A stretch of 44,709 nt of DNA from an uncultured Microcaldota archaeon (GCA_903828955.1 CAIKOA010000035.1:1-44709), one strand, 5' to 3'; shown: positions 1 through 7,238, numbered from the stretch's first letter. The notes: generated by a model not told the origin, from the letters alone. Numbers and translations: made by a program.

Positions 1-64
1 CCACCACGAGAAACTCATAAATCCCGAAGCCGGGCAGAAGCAGATTACCGAATTTCTTAATTAG
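1..64 (+). CDS. C-terminal end of a truncated upstream gene
   Basis: An open frame enters from the left edge and ends at TAG 62-64. The visible residues read HHEKLINPEAGQKQITEFLN before the stop. The mixed polar/aliphatic helix at the end is typical of a real protein C-terminus, and the HHEKL context is reminiscent of the C-terminal histidine region of alpha/beta hydrolases. Twenty residues are too few for a family call. The stop is followed 14 bases later by a perfect hairpin. Confidence 0.35.
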   Translation, partial: HHEKLINPEAGQKQITEFLN

Positions 65-78
65 CGCGGGCGAAAATA

Positions 79-98
79 CTGCGGGCTTTAGCCCGCAG
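79..98 (+). terminator. Perfect GC-rich hairpin behind the truncated gene
   Basis: CTGCGGGCT, a two-base spacer, then AGCCCGCAG form a 9-bp perfect inverted repeat. It sits just after the stop at 64. No T-run follows, so the terminator function is inferred from position only. Its right arm runs into the 50-bp repeat at 91-141. Confidence 0.35.
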
Positions 99-141
99 AT
101 AGCCCGCGCACAAACTTCAGCTTTTAGCGAGCGCTTTTATT
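91..141. repeat. Left copy of a 50-bp dispersed repeat, inverted partner at 3781-3832
   Basis: This stretch matches the reverse complement of 3781-3832 over about 50 bp with roughly four mismatches, including the run AGCCCGCGCACAAACTTCAG. The partner lies inside the integrated element and abuts a fragment of the uvrB 5' end; this copy lies outside the element. Function unknown. Confidence 0.7.
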
Positions 142-175
142 CTTCCTAGACGATCCGCGCGCAGGGAGGCAGCTG

Positions 176-544
176 GTGCGCGAAATCTCAAGCGAAGAGG
201 AGGCAATCCCGTTCATTTACCTCTGCCTTTCAAAATATGATTTTTCCGCAACGGATAAGGCGAACGAGCCCACAACCCTCCTCCTTTCCATCCTCTTCAA
301 CCACGCAAGGAACAGGTGGGATTTCTACCAGGGGGAATACAAGGCAAGGCAGTCATTCCTGAAGGACCAGCACTCAAAGGGAATCCACGGCCAGGCATTC
401 GAGAAATTAAAGAAGGACTTGGAATCCCTGGAGATGAGGGTAATCACAAAAGCAGAAGACGAATTGCAGAGGCGCTCTTCAATCCCCCCGAGAGCAAGGA
501 ATTCTTCAGCCCCTATAAGCAGCACAATTCCCCAGAAATCCTAA
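176..544 (+). CDS. Unrecognised protein, probably truncated or frameshifted
   Basis: GTG start at 176. The frame is open back to 128 and reads like coding sequence there (DDPRAGRQLV), so the true N-terminus may be missing. The body (about residues 1-100) is a charged, helical sequence without a motif I recognise. The last 24 residues have an odd Ser/Pro/Arg-rich composition. The +1-shifted frame over about 470-540 gives a more protein-like continuation (ALFNPPESKEFFSPYKQHN). A frameshift near 466-475, real or a sequencing error, is therefore likely. The gene ends convergently with the next gene, 2 nt apart. Confidence 0.45.
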   Translation: MREISSEEEAIPFIYLCLSKYDFSATDKANEPTTLLLSILFNHARNRWDFYQGEYKARQSFLKDQHSKGIHGQAFEKLKKDLESLEMRVITKAEDELQRRSSIPPRARNSSAPISSTIPQKS

Positions 545-546
545 AC

Positions 547-1335
547 TCAGTAGTCCCGCAGCGAATGGATTACCGAAGGGAAATCAAAGGGATAAATCTC
601 TTCCCCCTTCTCATCAATGAAAATCCTTCCCCGCTTCCCTTCCCCATCCAGCCTTCTGAAAATCTCCACAAGCGATTTTGCAAAAGAGCCAAGGAGCGTA
701 TCCGGGACGTTTTCCCCTTCTTTTCCAAGCACTGCAATTTCCTTTCCTGTAAAATAGCCTATTCCTTTGTTCGCAGCTTCCCATATCGCAGGGCAGGAAG
801 GGTCCAATGCAACAAGCGCATTGTCCGCCCCCCTTCTCCAGTATTCCGGCTCAAAAAGTTCCCATACAAATGGGTAGGATTTGCAAACCGAAGGCCTGCC
901 CTCGTAGAGCCCGCACCCGAAAACAGCCCCGTCTTCATGGTATGCAAGCCCTTCGGCAAACTCGAGTTGGGAGTATGCCTGGTTCTCCCCCTCAAGGAAA
1001 CCGCATGCCATCCTTCCGATGGGAATAAAAACCTCGAAGATTCTATTTCTTGAAAATACCCCACCGTGTTTCTCTACAATAAATTTGTTCCCGTCTTTTT
1101 TGATTCCTCCCATTATCTCCTCATAGTTCGGGTCTCTTTTTGTGAAGCCGAACCCCCCTGAGCAGCACTTTGCGCACTTCCTGCAGTCCCTTGAAGCAAG
1201 AATTGAGGCAGCCGCCTCAAGCTCTCCGGCTTCCCTTTTCGGAAGCCCGAGCAGGATATTCCTCCCGTCAGGCTCCCGCTGGACTTTGGTTTGCGCGAAT
1301 CTGCCGCGAATTATCCTGGGAGTAAGCATCGGCAT
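547..1335 (-). CDS. YkgJ-type CxxCxxCC zinc/iron-chelating domain protein
   Basis: The 262-aa protein contains CRKCAKCC at about residues 50-57, the CxxCxxCC signature of the YkgJ family (formerly UPF0153), thought to bind zinc or an iron-sulphur cluster. A second conserved block, GLYEGRPSVCKSYPF at about residues 142-156, supplies another cysteine in the position usual for the family. Biochemical role in the family is unknown. The C-terminal third is acidic and charged. It is followed on the same strand by nothing until the left edge, and its own upstream neighbour (1405-1632, same strand) is another cysteine-rich small protein, so both may be metal-related. Confidence 0.8.
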   Translation of the reverse strand: MPMLTPRIIRGRFAQTKVQREPDGRNILLGLPKREAGELEAAASILASRDCRKCAKCCSGGFGFTKRDPNYEEIMGGIKKDGNKFIVEKHGGVFSRNRIFEVFIPIGRMACGFLEGENQAYSQLEFAEGLAYHEDGAVFGCGLYEGRPSVCKSYPFVWELFEPEYWRRGADNALVALDPSCPAIWEAANKGIGYFTGKEIAVLGKEGENVPDTLLGSFAKSLVEIFRRLDGEGKRGRIFIDEKGEEIYPFDFPSVIHSLRDY

Positions 1336-1404
1336 ATGGAATCACTTTGCCGCGAATAATATATAAAGTTATCTTTTAAGGTATTTCGTGTTATTCAGAA
1401 TATG

Positions 1405-1632
1405 CTACTTCCCGGTTTTTTGCTCTTCTTCCGAGCCGCGCGTGCAATAGAATGTATTCCTGAGCCCGAACATCTTGTATACCATGCACCCTGCGCAGAT
1501 GCATCCCTTCTCCGCCTTTATGCATTTGCTCTTGCCCACTTTCGGAAGGCAAAACGCGCCCTGCTCCCCGCAATTCACCCATGAAGGGCACGCCGGGCAC
1601 ATGCAAGCCTGGAATACTTCCTTCTCATTCAT
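1405..1632 (-). CDS. DUF2769 cysteine-rich small protein
   Basis: Start chosen at MNEKEVFQ (1632); an in-frame start seven codons upstream exists but adds a non-conserved tail. The 75-aa protein has about seven cysteines in the pattern C-x-C-xx-C-P (residues 10-15), then CGEQGAFC, SKCI, CICAGC and YCTRG. This layout, with KGCICAGCMVYKMFGL and YCTRGSE near the end, matches my memory of the archaeal DUF2769 family. The cysteine spacing suggests metal binding; no function is established. In the ancestral chromosome it would have lain downstream of the tRNA-Ile gene, before the element at 1719 inserted. Confidence 0.75.
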   Translation of the reverse strand: MNEKEVFQACMCPACPSWVNCGEQGAFCLPKVGKSKCIKAEKGCICAGCMVYKMFGLRNTFYCTRGSEEEQKTGK

Positions 1633-1718
1633 TTTCTTTCCGGATGCGCACATTCGATCCCCACTCCAATGGAGGCTTACTTTCGCAAACTTTATATGAG
1701 TAATTAAAAACAGGAAAA

Positions 1719-1734
1719 TGGGCCCGCTGAGATT
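1719..1734 (-). other. Left attachment site (tRNA-Ile 3' remnant)
   Basis: The sixteen bases are identical to the 3' end of tRNA-Ile: three T-loop bases, the T-stem strand, the acceptor strand and the discriminator A. The rest of the tRNA is absent here. It reads in frame within the integrase C-terminal frame as GPAEI. Confidence 0.85.
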
Positions 1735-2013
1735 AGCCTCCTGGTTTCCGGTTCACAGTTTCCAGTTTCCCGAAGTGAAAAGAACGGGTTTCCCGCATCG
1801 GGTCCCCAGCCTCCGGCACGCTGTGAAGAAAACTCGGCCAGGGCGGCAAAGGAAATCTCCAAATCCCTTAGCAGGAGGTGGCCCGAGCTAAAGGAGGAGC
1901 TGGAGTATTTTGGCCGCTACCTTACCAAGTGGAACCTGGTAAAAGCCATAACCGTCCTCTCGGAAGCCCGCAAAAGGCGCTTCCTGCGTTCAAGAAGGCC
2001 TAAATACGGCTCA
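1735..2013 (+). pseudogene. Integrase N-terminal/core-binding region, in frame upstream of ATG 2014, no start codon
   Basis: The integrase frame stays open from 1708 to the stop at 2668-2670, but contains no ATG, GTG or TTG before 2014. Residues read from about 1834 onward (SARAAKEISKSLSRRWPELK, then LEYFGRYLTKWNLVKAITVL) are the helical SAM-like core-binding part of a tyrosine recombinase. In the integrated state this segment has no start; it is completed only when the element circularises and the N-terminal piece at 10896-11069 is joined to it. Confidence 0.7.
1743..1753 (+). repeat. GGTTTCCGGTT 11-mer next to the left att core
   Basis: An exact 11-mer starting 9 bp inside the left att core. 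The same word occurs inverted at 11016-11026, 28 bp inside the right core, and again at 10707-10717. Placement on both sides of the att cores in opposite orientation suits integrase arm-type binding sites, which is an inference. Confidence 0.4.
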
Positions 2014-2670
2014 ATGAACAAAGCCTTCACTGAGGACGAACTGGAGCGATTTTTTGGGGTTATAGAGGACCCCAAGGCGCACCTGCTCTTTTCCTTTCAA
2101 GCGATTATCGGCCTTCGCATTGGGGAGGCGGTGAGGGTCAATGTCAAGGATATCAACCTGAAAACGCGCGAGCTGCGCATCTTTACCGAGAAAAGCGGCA
2201 AGACGGACTATCTCCTGATTCCAGAGAAGTTCTTTGAGGTGGTCCTGCGATATATTTCCGGCTATGAGAAGGAGATTGCCTCTGCACGCGGCTCCCTGTT
2301 TTTTTCCTTTACGCATGGGTGGAGGGGCGCGGAAACCGCGCCTTACATAGCCACCCAGACCGCGAGGGTTGCATTTCATCAATACCTGAAGAAGGCGAAG
2401 CTGGACGAGATTTATGGATACAGCGCCGGGCCTAATCCCAAGCCCCTCTTCCGCCTCACTCCGCATTCGCTACGGCACTATGCGATTTCCAACTTCTGCA
2501 GGAAAAACGGCGGGAACGTGGCACTCTCTTCCAAGTTTGCGCGGCATACGAATTTGCAGACGACTATGATTTACATCCACACGGAGAAGGAAGAGCTTTA
2601 TGCGAGCATAGAGAGGGCGCAGGACACCAAGATCTTGGAGAGGGTGAAAAGAATGCAGGAGGGGATTTGA
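2014..2670 (+). CDS. Tyrosine recombinase/integrase, catalytic domain (C-terminal part of split integrase)
   Basis: The 218-aa catalytic domain carries all active-site residues of the tyrosine recombinase (XerC/D, SSV integrase) family: Arg35 in GLRIGEA, a lysine in TEKSGKTDY (about 60-63), His151 and Arg154 in HSLRHYAIS, His178 in KFARHTNLQ and the nucleophile Tyr187 in MIYIH. It would cut and rejoin DNA at the tRNA-Ile att site. ATG 2014 is the first possible start in this piece, and the frame upstream encodes the core-binding domain. From 2014 alone a catalytic fragment could be made. The intact enzyme requires circularisation. A fragment of the uvrB 5' end lies 63 bp behind the stop. Confidence 0.88.
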   Translation: MNKAFTEDELERFFGVIEDPKAHLLFSFQAIIGLRIGEAVRVNVKDINLKTRELRIFTEKSGKTDYLLIPEKFFEVVLRYISGYEKEIASARGSLFFSFTHGWRGAETAPYIATQTARVAFHQYLKKAKLDEIYGYSAGPNPKPLFRLTPHSLRHYAISNFCRKNGGNVALSSKFARHTNLQTTMIYIHTEKEELYASIERAQDTKILERVKRMQEGI

Positions 2671-2732
2671 GCCATAGCAAAGCTTCTCCACCCCAGAAGT
2701 ATTTTCGTTGCGGAAGAGTTTAATTAGTTATT

Positions 2733-2834
2733 GCTGAGGCTGGTCGCCTGCGGGCTTGTATGCGGACTCCAACTCGTATTGCATATAGTTTCACTTATGT
2801 GAAAAGGAGAATATAAAGGATTTGGGAGTGTGAG
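2733..2834 (-). repeat. uvrB promoter + first 16 codons, truncated copy 1
   Basis: Read on the minus strand, this is a close copy of 18750-18845: the TATA-box region, the palindrome between TATA box and start, ATG, and codons MQYELESAYKPAGDQP. The copy stops being homologous after codon 16. It points leftward, antisense to the integrase 3' end. The palindrome (2789-2804, TTTCAC-ATAA-GTGAAA on the minus strand) differs from that of uvrB by a symmetrical pair of changes that preserves the dyad. Confidence 0.85.
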
Positions 2835-2905
2835 CTTTGCTAACAAACTCTATGAAAAAGACAACTTTATGAGCAAAGGGCGAGATTATTAGCAGAAGTG
2901 AAAAT

Positions 2906-3130
2906 ATGAAAGCATACCCTAATTTTAAAAATGCTGATGAGGAATCTAATTCCATGGGGCTATACGGGAATGGAAGAGCTTGGCACGGTGTTGAGCAAAG
3001 TAAGAAATGGAAATGGTTTCCTATCCTTCTTAAATGGACTTTTTTGGTTTATTCTATAAGAGTAGGAGAACCTATACAAGGAATTGTTGGATTGGTTGGT
3101 GCTTGGCTTGTCATCAGATATATCCTATAG
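2906..3130 (+). CDS. Small predicted membrane protein, unrecognised
   Basis: 74 aa, ATG start. Residues 1-37 are polar (GLYGNGRAWHGVEQ). Residues 38-74 hold one or two hydrophobic segments (FPILLKWTFLVYSI and IQGIVGLVGAWLVIRYIL), so it is probably a short membrane protein with a polar N-terminus. It overlaps the start region of the next gene, suggesting translational coupling. A+T-rich codon use unlike the chromosome flanks. No family recognised. Confidence 0.55.
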   Translation: MKAYPNFKNADEESNSMGLYGNGRAWHGVEQSKKWKWFPILLKWTFLVYSIRVGEPIQGIVGLVGAWLVIRYIL

Positions 3131-3779
3131 AGAAAAACTAACAATCCAAAACATATTCAAGTTTATTGTTGTTTTGGTGGTAATTGTCGTAATACTTGTT
3201 TTTCTTAAATTGTCTATAGATTCACAAAAATCGGATTGGGCAGGGTATACATTTGGTCTTGTTTTTGCTTTGTTAGTATTAGCATTTAAGGATAGTAGAG
3301 ATATGCTCATGAAAATTCTTTCTAGTACTACGAAAACCGCTATCCCAAAAAATGCGACTCCGCATAATGAGCGGACAGAGAAAACAGAATCAGATAGTCA
3401 TAATGTAACAGCAACTGTCGAAAATAGGAAAACACACTTGGTTATTGGTTTGACTCCCATACACCGGGAAGAGCATAATCTCAAATTCGGTATTTTGTTT
3501 AATCGAGAGATGAAGTTGGAGGAAGTGCCAGAAATAAAGTTCAGTGATGAGCACCTTACTCAGAAAGGAGTGGTATCATTTTCTCTCCCGTATGAGTTTG
3601 TGGAATACAAACGACGGAGATATGTTCCGGTAAGGTTAGATAAACCTGCTTCAGTACAAGTCCGGGATGCGTTGGAATTCTGGGTCAGTAAAGATAAAAA
3701 TCCTAAACTGAGAGTTATTTCGATAATACAGCTACAACCAGATGGAAATCACACAGAGATTCCGATACAAAAAAGGTAA
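3084..3779 (+). CDS. Membrane-anchored protein with soluble C-terminal domain, unrecognised
   Basis: The frame starts with TTG at 3084, inside the preceding gene; other non-ATG starts (TTG 3087, GTG 3099) are possible, so the start is uncertain. Residues about 24-47 (FIVVLVVIVVILVFLKLSI) and 55-70 form two membrane segments. Residues 80-115 are a polar Ser/Thr/Lys-rich linker. Residues 115-231 form a beta-rich soluble domain. The 50-bp inverted-repeat copy begins 2 bp after the stop. Topology predicts the domain on the cytoplasmic side if the N-terminus is inside. Function unknown. Confidence 0.6.
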   Translation: MLDWLVLGLSSDISYREKLTIQNIFKFIVVLVVIVVILVFLKLSIDSQKSDWAGYTFGLVFALLVLAFKDSRDMLMKILSSTTKTAIPKNATPHNERTEKTESDSHNVTATVENRKTHLVIGLTPIHREEHNLKFGILFNREMKLEEVPEIKFSDEHLTQKGVVSFSLPYEFVEYKRRRYVPVRLDKPASVQVRDALEFWVSKDKNPKLRVISIIQLQPDGNHTEIPIQKR

Positions 3780-3780
3780 A

Positions 3781-3832
3781 AAATAAAAGCGTTCGCTAAA
3801 ACCTGAAGTTTGTGCGCGGGCTATCTGTGGGC
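3781..3832. repeat. Right copy of the 50-bp inverted repeat
   Basis: Reverse complement of 91-141 with about four mismatches. It begins 2 bp after the stop of the preceding gene and runs directly into the second uvrB fragment. On the minus strand the uvrB reading frame continues through it for about 14 codons to a TAG. Confidence 0.7.
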
Positions 3833-3914
3833 TTGCATGCGAACTCCAACTCGTACTGCATAGAATTCAATTATGTGAAAAGGAGAATATAAAGGATTTG
3901 GGGGTGTGGGATCC
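3828..3914 (-). repeat. uvrB promoter + first ~11 codons, truncated copy 2
   Basis: Minus-strand reading gives the uvrB promoter block (GGATTTGG complement, the AATATAAAGGA complement with the TATA box), ATG, and MQYELEFACKP before switching into the 50-bp repeat. One half of the promoter palindrome is preserved (GTGAAA); the other is degraded. Same orientation as copy 1, so the two copies bracket 2835-3827 as direct repeats. Confidence 0.82.
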
Positions 3915-4001
3915 CACTGCTAGTAAGCGAAAGGCAATGGCGGATAGCTCACGTGGGCAATAATAAACATTACGAGAGAATAGCTAGTCCGAGTTGATTT
4001 G

Positions 4002-4640
4002 ATGAATGAAAGGCCTAAACTGCCTACTTCGCGAGATCTTTGGGTGGAGTTGCAACCTGGGGAGTCAGTATATGTCGATGAGAAGGTACCGCCTTTAGAT
4101 CCTAAGATGGCGCGTTTTCGACAAATACGCGGAAACGTTGTTGCATATGCAATAAACATCGAATATGCACTAGATTCTTTGCTTGTTGAGCTCATAGATC
4201 CTCTAAAAACTTTGAATTCGGTCATTGATGATCCCAACATGAAAAAAGCTGTGGAAGACTTAAAACTGATAGTTAATGCTGCGTGGCTCAAAAGCCGAGA
4301 TACGAATATGAGATTGAAAATAGAGATATTAAATAAAACGGCGAAGTACCACCCAATATTAAACAGCGACGAAATAGATTCTTTAGCAAGTGACTTGCAT
4401 AAGGTACATAATGTACGAAATGATTTTGCCCATCGGATGATGGTCATAAAACAAAGGAAGACTAAGGATGGATTTGATTGGGATGTTTATCTTGACTATG
4501 GAGACAAAAAATTGTTGCTTGACACATCTTATTTTAGGGGAATAGATGAGCTATATACCCGTTCGTTGAAACGTTTAGAAGACTTAACTAGAAAGTTAAA
4601 TGGAGAAACCGAAACGGAAGAGCGAAAAAATAGCGCATAA
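4002..4640 (+). CDS. HEPN-like protein with R-x4-H motif
   Basis: ATG 4002 preferred over the TTG one codon upstream. 212 aa, almost entirely alpha-helical. Residues 139-144 (RNDFAH) form the R-x4-6-H motif seen at the active site of HEPN-fold ribonucleases, which occur in toxin-antitoxin, Abi and CRISPR systems; the preceding helix (EIDSLASDLHKVHNV) has the expected polar pattern. If genuine it would cut RNA as a dimer in the cytoplasm. The family call rests on the motif and helicity only, since the motif is short. The next gene starts 29 nt downstream on the same strand and also has a HEPN/Abi-like C-terminus, so the two may form one module. Confidence 0.55.
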   Translation: MNERPKLPTSRDLWVELQPGESVYVDEKVPPLDPKMARFRQIRGNVVAYAINIEYALDSLLVELIDPLKTLNSVIDDPNMKKAVEDLKLIVNAAWLKSRDTNMRLKIEILNKTAKYHPILNSDEIDSLASDLHKVHNVRNDFAHRMMVIKQRKTKDGFDWDVYLDYGDKKLLLDTSYFRGIDELYTRSLKRLEDLTRKLNGETETEERKNSA

Positions 4641-4669
4641 CATTTAATATTTGCTAAGTCCAAATAGAT

Positions 4670-5476
4670 ATGTGTTCAGATATGGATAAAAGAATTGTTT
4701 TTGAAGCTGCGAATATTATCTGCTTGGTATATACAAAACCGAGTATGATAAATCATTTTGATGCTTTTGGGGTTGAAAAAGCGATTATTGATGAATGTTC
4801 GTCTTTTGCAAAGAAGAGGTTTGCTGAAACGGTTATGAATAGGTTGTATATGTCTACTAAAGAATCCGATCAGCGAATCGTTCATAGGATTGTTGAAGAT
4901 CTCAGCTGTAATCCGGATACCGCAAAATATAACCTTGGGTGGGATTGTGACGCATATAAAAATAAACTAGAAAAATTAAGACAGTTACTAATAGAAGACG
5001 GCTACAAAAATGAAAACGGAAAACTAATTAAAGGAACAGTGTATTTGCCGGATATAGAACAAAAGTATGAAGCCATAATTAGAAATCTGAAAGATTATGG
5101 GAGAGACGATCTAGCTATTAATTTTAGCGATGCAATAAAAAACTATTCGCAAGGCAGTCCTTTATCACTACCCGGCATAAGAAGCGTAATTGAGAATTTA
5201 CACAAGCACATACTGGATAAGAATGGCAAAATTCCTTCTAATGCAAGGGAGGATATCAAAAAACTTAGAGATATTGGGGTTTTGAAGACCATGGATCCAA
5301 AGCGCCCTGAAATAGAAACTGATTTCGCATACAATCTCTACCAGATGTTGAGTAATTGGTCTGTGCACGGAGCACGAACACCTAGTCTCGAACACGAGTA
5401 TCTATTCCAAATTTCGATTTTATATTTAGATTTTCTTATTAAAAGAATAAAACAAAGTGGAGTTAAAACCTCATAA
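4670..5476 (+). CDS. Abi/HEPN-like helical protein
   Basis: 268 aa, no membrane segment. ATG 4670; a second ATG four codons on (MDKRIVFEAAN) is possible. Residues 225-260 (LYQMLSNWSVHGARTPSLEH and the following helix) resemble the C-terminal helical block of abortive-infection/AbiJ-type HEPN proteins, where a Ser-Asn-x-x-Ser-x-His stretch precedes a long hydrophobic helix. The N-terminal 200 residues are charged helices without a family I recognise. Strongly A+T-rich. Same strand as and 29 nt behind the R-x4-H protein, suggesting co-expression. A defence or addiction role is inferred from this resemblance and the element context. Confidence 0.5.
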   Translation: MCSDMDKRIVFEAANIICLVYTKPSMINHFDAFGVEKAIIDECSSFAKKRFAETVMNRLYMSTKESDQRIVHRIVEDLSCNPDTAKYNLGWDCDAYKNKLEKLRQLLIEDGYKNENGKLIKGTVYLPDIEQKYEAIIRNLKDYGRDDLAINFSDAIKNYSQGSPLSLPGIRSVIENLHKHILDKNGKIPSNAREDIKKLRDIGVLKTMDPKRPEIETDFAYNLYQMLSNWSVHGARTPSLEHEYLFQISILYLDFLIKRIKQSGVKTS

Positions 5477-5531
5477 AGATCCATTCAATTGATGTGGGTT
5501 AGCGACTGGATGAAGAAACCAACATTCGGGT

Positions 5532-6167
5532 CTATTTTTTGCTTCGCATAATCTCAAACGCTGCATATACTGCTAAAAGCAGAACGAGCGTCAATAATAA
5601 AGAAACCGCGGCAAGCATACTGGTAACAGAAGGAGCAATCAACCAGTCTTTTAGAATATTGTAAATCTCTGCTGAAGAAAGAACGCACGTAAAAAAAGCA
5701 ACCGCGACAGTAAGGCGTTCCAATGCAAGAGAAGAACGGTCTGTTAGCCCAGGCGCGCTTTTTGAAGAAGTCAACTTCGAATAGAGCAATTTCATCTCGC
5801 TGAACTTATTAGGGTTATCCACTTTCTCTTTCAGAGAATGTTTCAGAAAAATAGTTTTATACCAGCCCACAAATGCCTCTTCAAAGAAGGCGGAAGCAGT
5901 GCGATCTACGAATTTGTGATTGACAAGATATGCAAAAAGCTCCAGCGTATTGAAGAACCTGGGGTCGATCTTCTTCTTCTGGGGCTCGCTCTTATTTTTA
6001 TCATACTCGGCTTCGATTTCTTGAAGTTTATTGAACGTCGTCATCAATATTTGAAGATTCCGGCTCTTCGCATCGTTACGAAGCGCTCCGTAGCTATACC
6101 ACAATGTCACCAGTACTCCGACAAAAGTGAAGAAGAGTATGCCAAACTCGATAACACTGTCAATCAT
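5532..6167 (-). CDS. Three-helix membrane protein, unrecognised (DUF4760-like layout)
   Basis: 211 aa. Residues 5-27 (VIEFGILFFTFVGVLVTLWY) are one membrane segment. Residues 30-145 are cytoplasmic and charged (NDAKSRNLQILMTTFNKLQE, then a Lys/Glu-rich stretch). Residues 150-175 and 180-205 form two more segments. This N-terminal-TM plus helical-domain layout recalls DUF4760-type phage/plasmid proteins, but the match is not firm. Its ATG overlaps the stop of the 50-aa protein upstream (ATGA), so the two are translationally coupled. Confidence 0.6.
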   Translation of the reverse strand: MIDSVIEFGILFFTFVGVLVTLWYSYGALRNDAKSRNLQILMTTFNKLQEIEAEYDKNKSEPQKKKIDPRFFNTLELFAYLVNHKFVDRTASAFFEEAFVGWYKTIFLKHSLKEKVDNPNKFSEMKLLYSKLTSSKSAPGLTDRSSLALERLTVAVAFFTCVLSSAEIYNILKDWLIAPSVTSMLAAVSLLLTLVLLLAVYAAFEIMRSKK

Positions 6168-6316
6168 TTACTTCCCTTATCTTTAGGTTTTCTTGCCTCT
6201 TCCATTGGCGTGCCATCATATGACTTTTTCATCTCTCTGATCCCCGAGAGAGTCTCATGACTCTTACGCCCTACCTCTTGTTTTCCAGTGGGTATCTTTT
6301 TTGTTTCGTTAGCCAT
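6164..6316 (-). CDS. 50-aa basic hydrophilic protein coupled to the membrane protein
   Basis: Minus-strand frame MANETKKIPTGKQEVGRKSH... ending in PKDKGSK, 50 aa, Lys-rich and without hydrophobic segments. An upstream in-frame ATG gives MITMANET (6325). The stop TGA overlaps the ATG of the next gene by ATGA, which strongly suggests a real, translated, coupled gene. No family recognised; a small partner or DNA/RNA-binding peptide is possible. Confidence 0.55.
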   Translation of the reverse strand: MANETKKIPTGKQEVGRKSHETLSGIREMKKSYDGTPMEEARKPKDKGSK

Positions 6317-6406
6317 GGTTATCATCTCTGCCCATACTGGGCGTTTTCTAAATGTGGCTAAGGGATATTAATATTATGCTTGGGGTAGATTTTCAGTGTT
6401 TTTTCC

Positions 6407-6600
6407 AAAACCGATTTATACCCCCCCACCAATATTCGCACTGGCCTCAATCACTCTTTTTGGCGGCGCCGGGGAAATCGGCGGAAACGTGGTGCTAATC
6501 GAAGACAAAGACGCTAAGATCTACCTGGACTTCTGGCAGCACTTCACCTTCAAAGGAGACTTATTCTACGACCGGCTGCAGCCAAGGAACGCACGACCTA
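6407..6600 (+). pseudogene. RNase J-like gene fragment: promoter + about 50 codons, start lost
   Basis: The translated stretch ITLFGGAGEIGGNVVLIEDK followed by LDF and RLQPR is clearly homologous to the N-terminus of the beta-CASP nuclease encoded at 15744-17114. Homology continues upstream into the promoter (AAACC-ATTTATAC). The start ATG is changed to CTG. Homology ends shortly before 6605, directly at the 3' end of the TPR gene. Because amino acids are only moderately similar, the source may be a paralogue rather than the copy in this window. No catalytic histidines are present. Confidence 0.75.
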
Positions 6601-6605
6601 TAAGC

Positions 6606-7226
6606 CTATTTTAAGGGTGAGCCCATTAATACGCTCTGCCACCCTTGTGGCAATACGATGTTGGGTTCAATTTCCCTAGCTTTTTCGTAGTCGCTTCTTG
6701 CCTTGGTTATATTCTTCATTTTTTGATATATGAAACCTCTCTCTATGTAAGAATCGGCCATTTTTGGCTGTAATTTTATTGCTTTTGAAAGATCAGCTAT
6801 ACCTTTATTGAAATCTCCGAGGTCTCCGTAGGTCCTTCCCCTAAGATATAGCAAATATATTGAAGTAGGATTAATGGAGAGCCCTTTGCTACAGTATTCA
6901 ATAGCTTTTGCATATTCTTTATTTCCGGCCTTGCCTAGTGCAAGAGCTCGATACATAAAATCATCTTTGGAGCTCACCTCAAAAAAAATCCAAGACTTGT
7001 ATTTGGCATAATGCTGTTCGTGTAGCTTCTTAAGGTCTCTAACGCAAGTTTTCTCGTCTAATTCTTTCCATGAATTACTATTAAAGCTCTCTTCATTGCA
7101 AGTAGATCTTAGAAAAGAATTTGCTCTTGCATATAGTTCTTTCATTCTTTCGTATTCTTCTGCACTCGGTTCTTGCTTGTTCTTTGGGCCACCAAAGAAC
7201 TTACTTAAAAAATCCATAAAATCCAT
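6606..7226 (-). CDS. Tetratricopeptide-repeat protein
   Basis: 206 aa. The N-terminal 90 residues are charged helices. Residues about 95-200 hold three consecutive TPR units; readable signatures are LGKAGNKEYAKAIEYCSKGL, the unit around YLRGRTYGDLGDFNKGIADL, and YIERGFIYQKMKNITKARSD. TPRs mediate protein-protein contacts. No signal peptide. It follows the HtrA-like gene on the same strand after 12 nt, so the two likely form an operon and the TPR protein may act with the protease. The 3' end abuts the RNase J-like gene fragment. Confidence 0.82.
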   Translation of the reverse strand: MDFMDFLSKFFGGPKNKQEPSAEEYERMKELYARANSFLRSTCNEESFNSNSWKELDEKTCVRDLKKLHEQHYAKYKSWIFFEVSSKDDFMYRALALGKAGNKEYAKAIEYCSKGLSINPTSIYLLYLRGRTYGDLGDFNKGIADLSKAIKLQPKMADSYIERGFIYQKMKNITKARSDYEKAREIEPNIVLPQGWQSVLMGSPLK

Positions 7227-7238
7227 TTCAACGCCTCA

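Noticed and set aside
316-1053. 245-aa plus-strand frame overlapping the YkgJ-like gene
   Set aside because: Most of it is antisense to a gene with a clear CxxCxxCC family match. Only its first part may be the shifted continuation of the 176-544 gene.
2733-3914. Ordinary insertion sequence between the two uvrB fragments
   Set aside because: No transposase and no terminal inverted repeats with target duplication. The repeats are host gene 5' ends in direct orientation.
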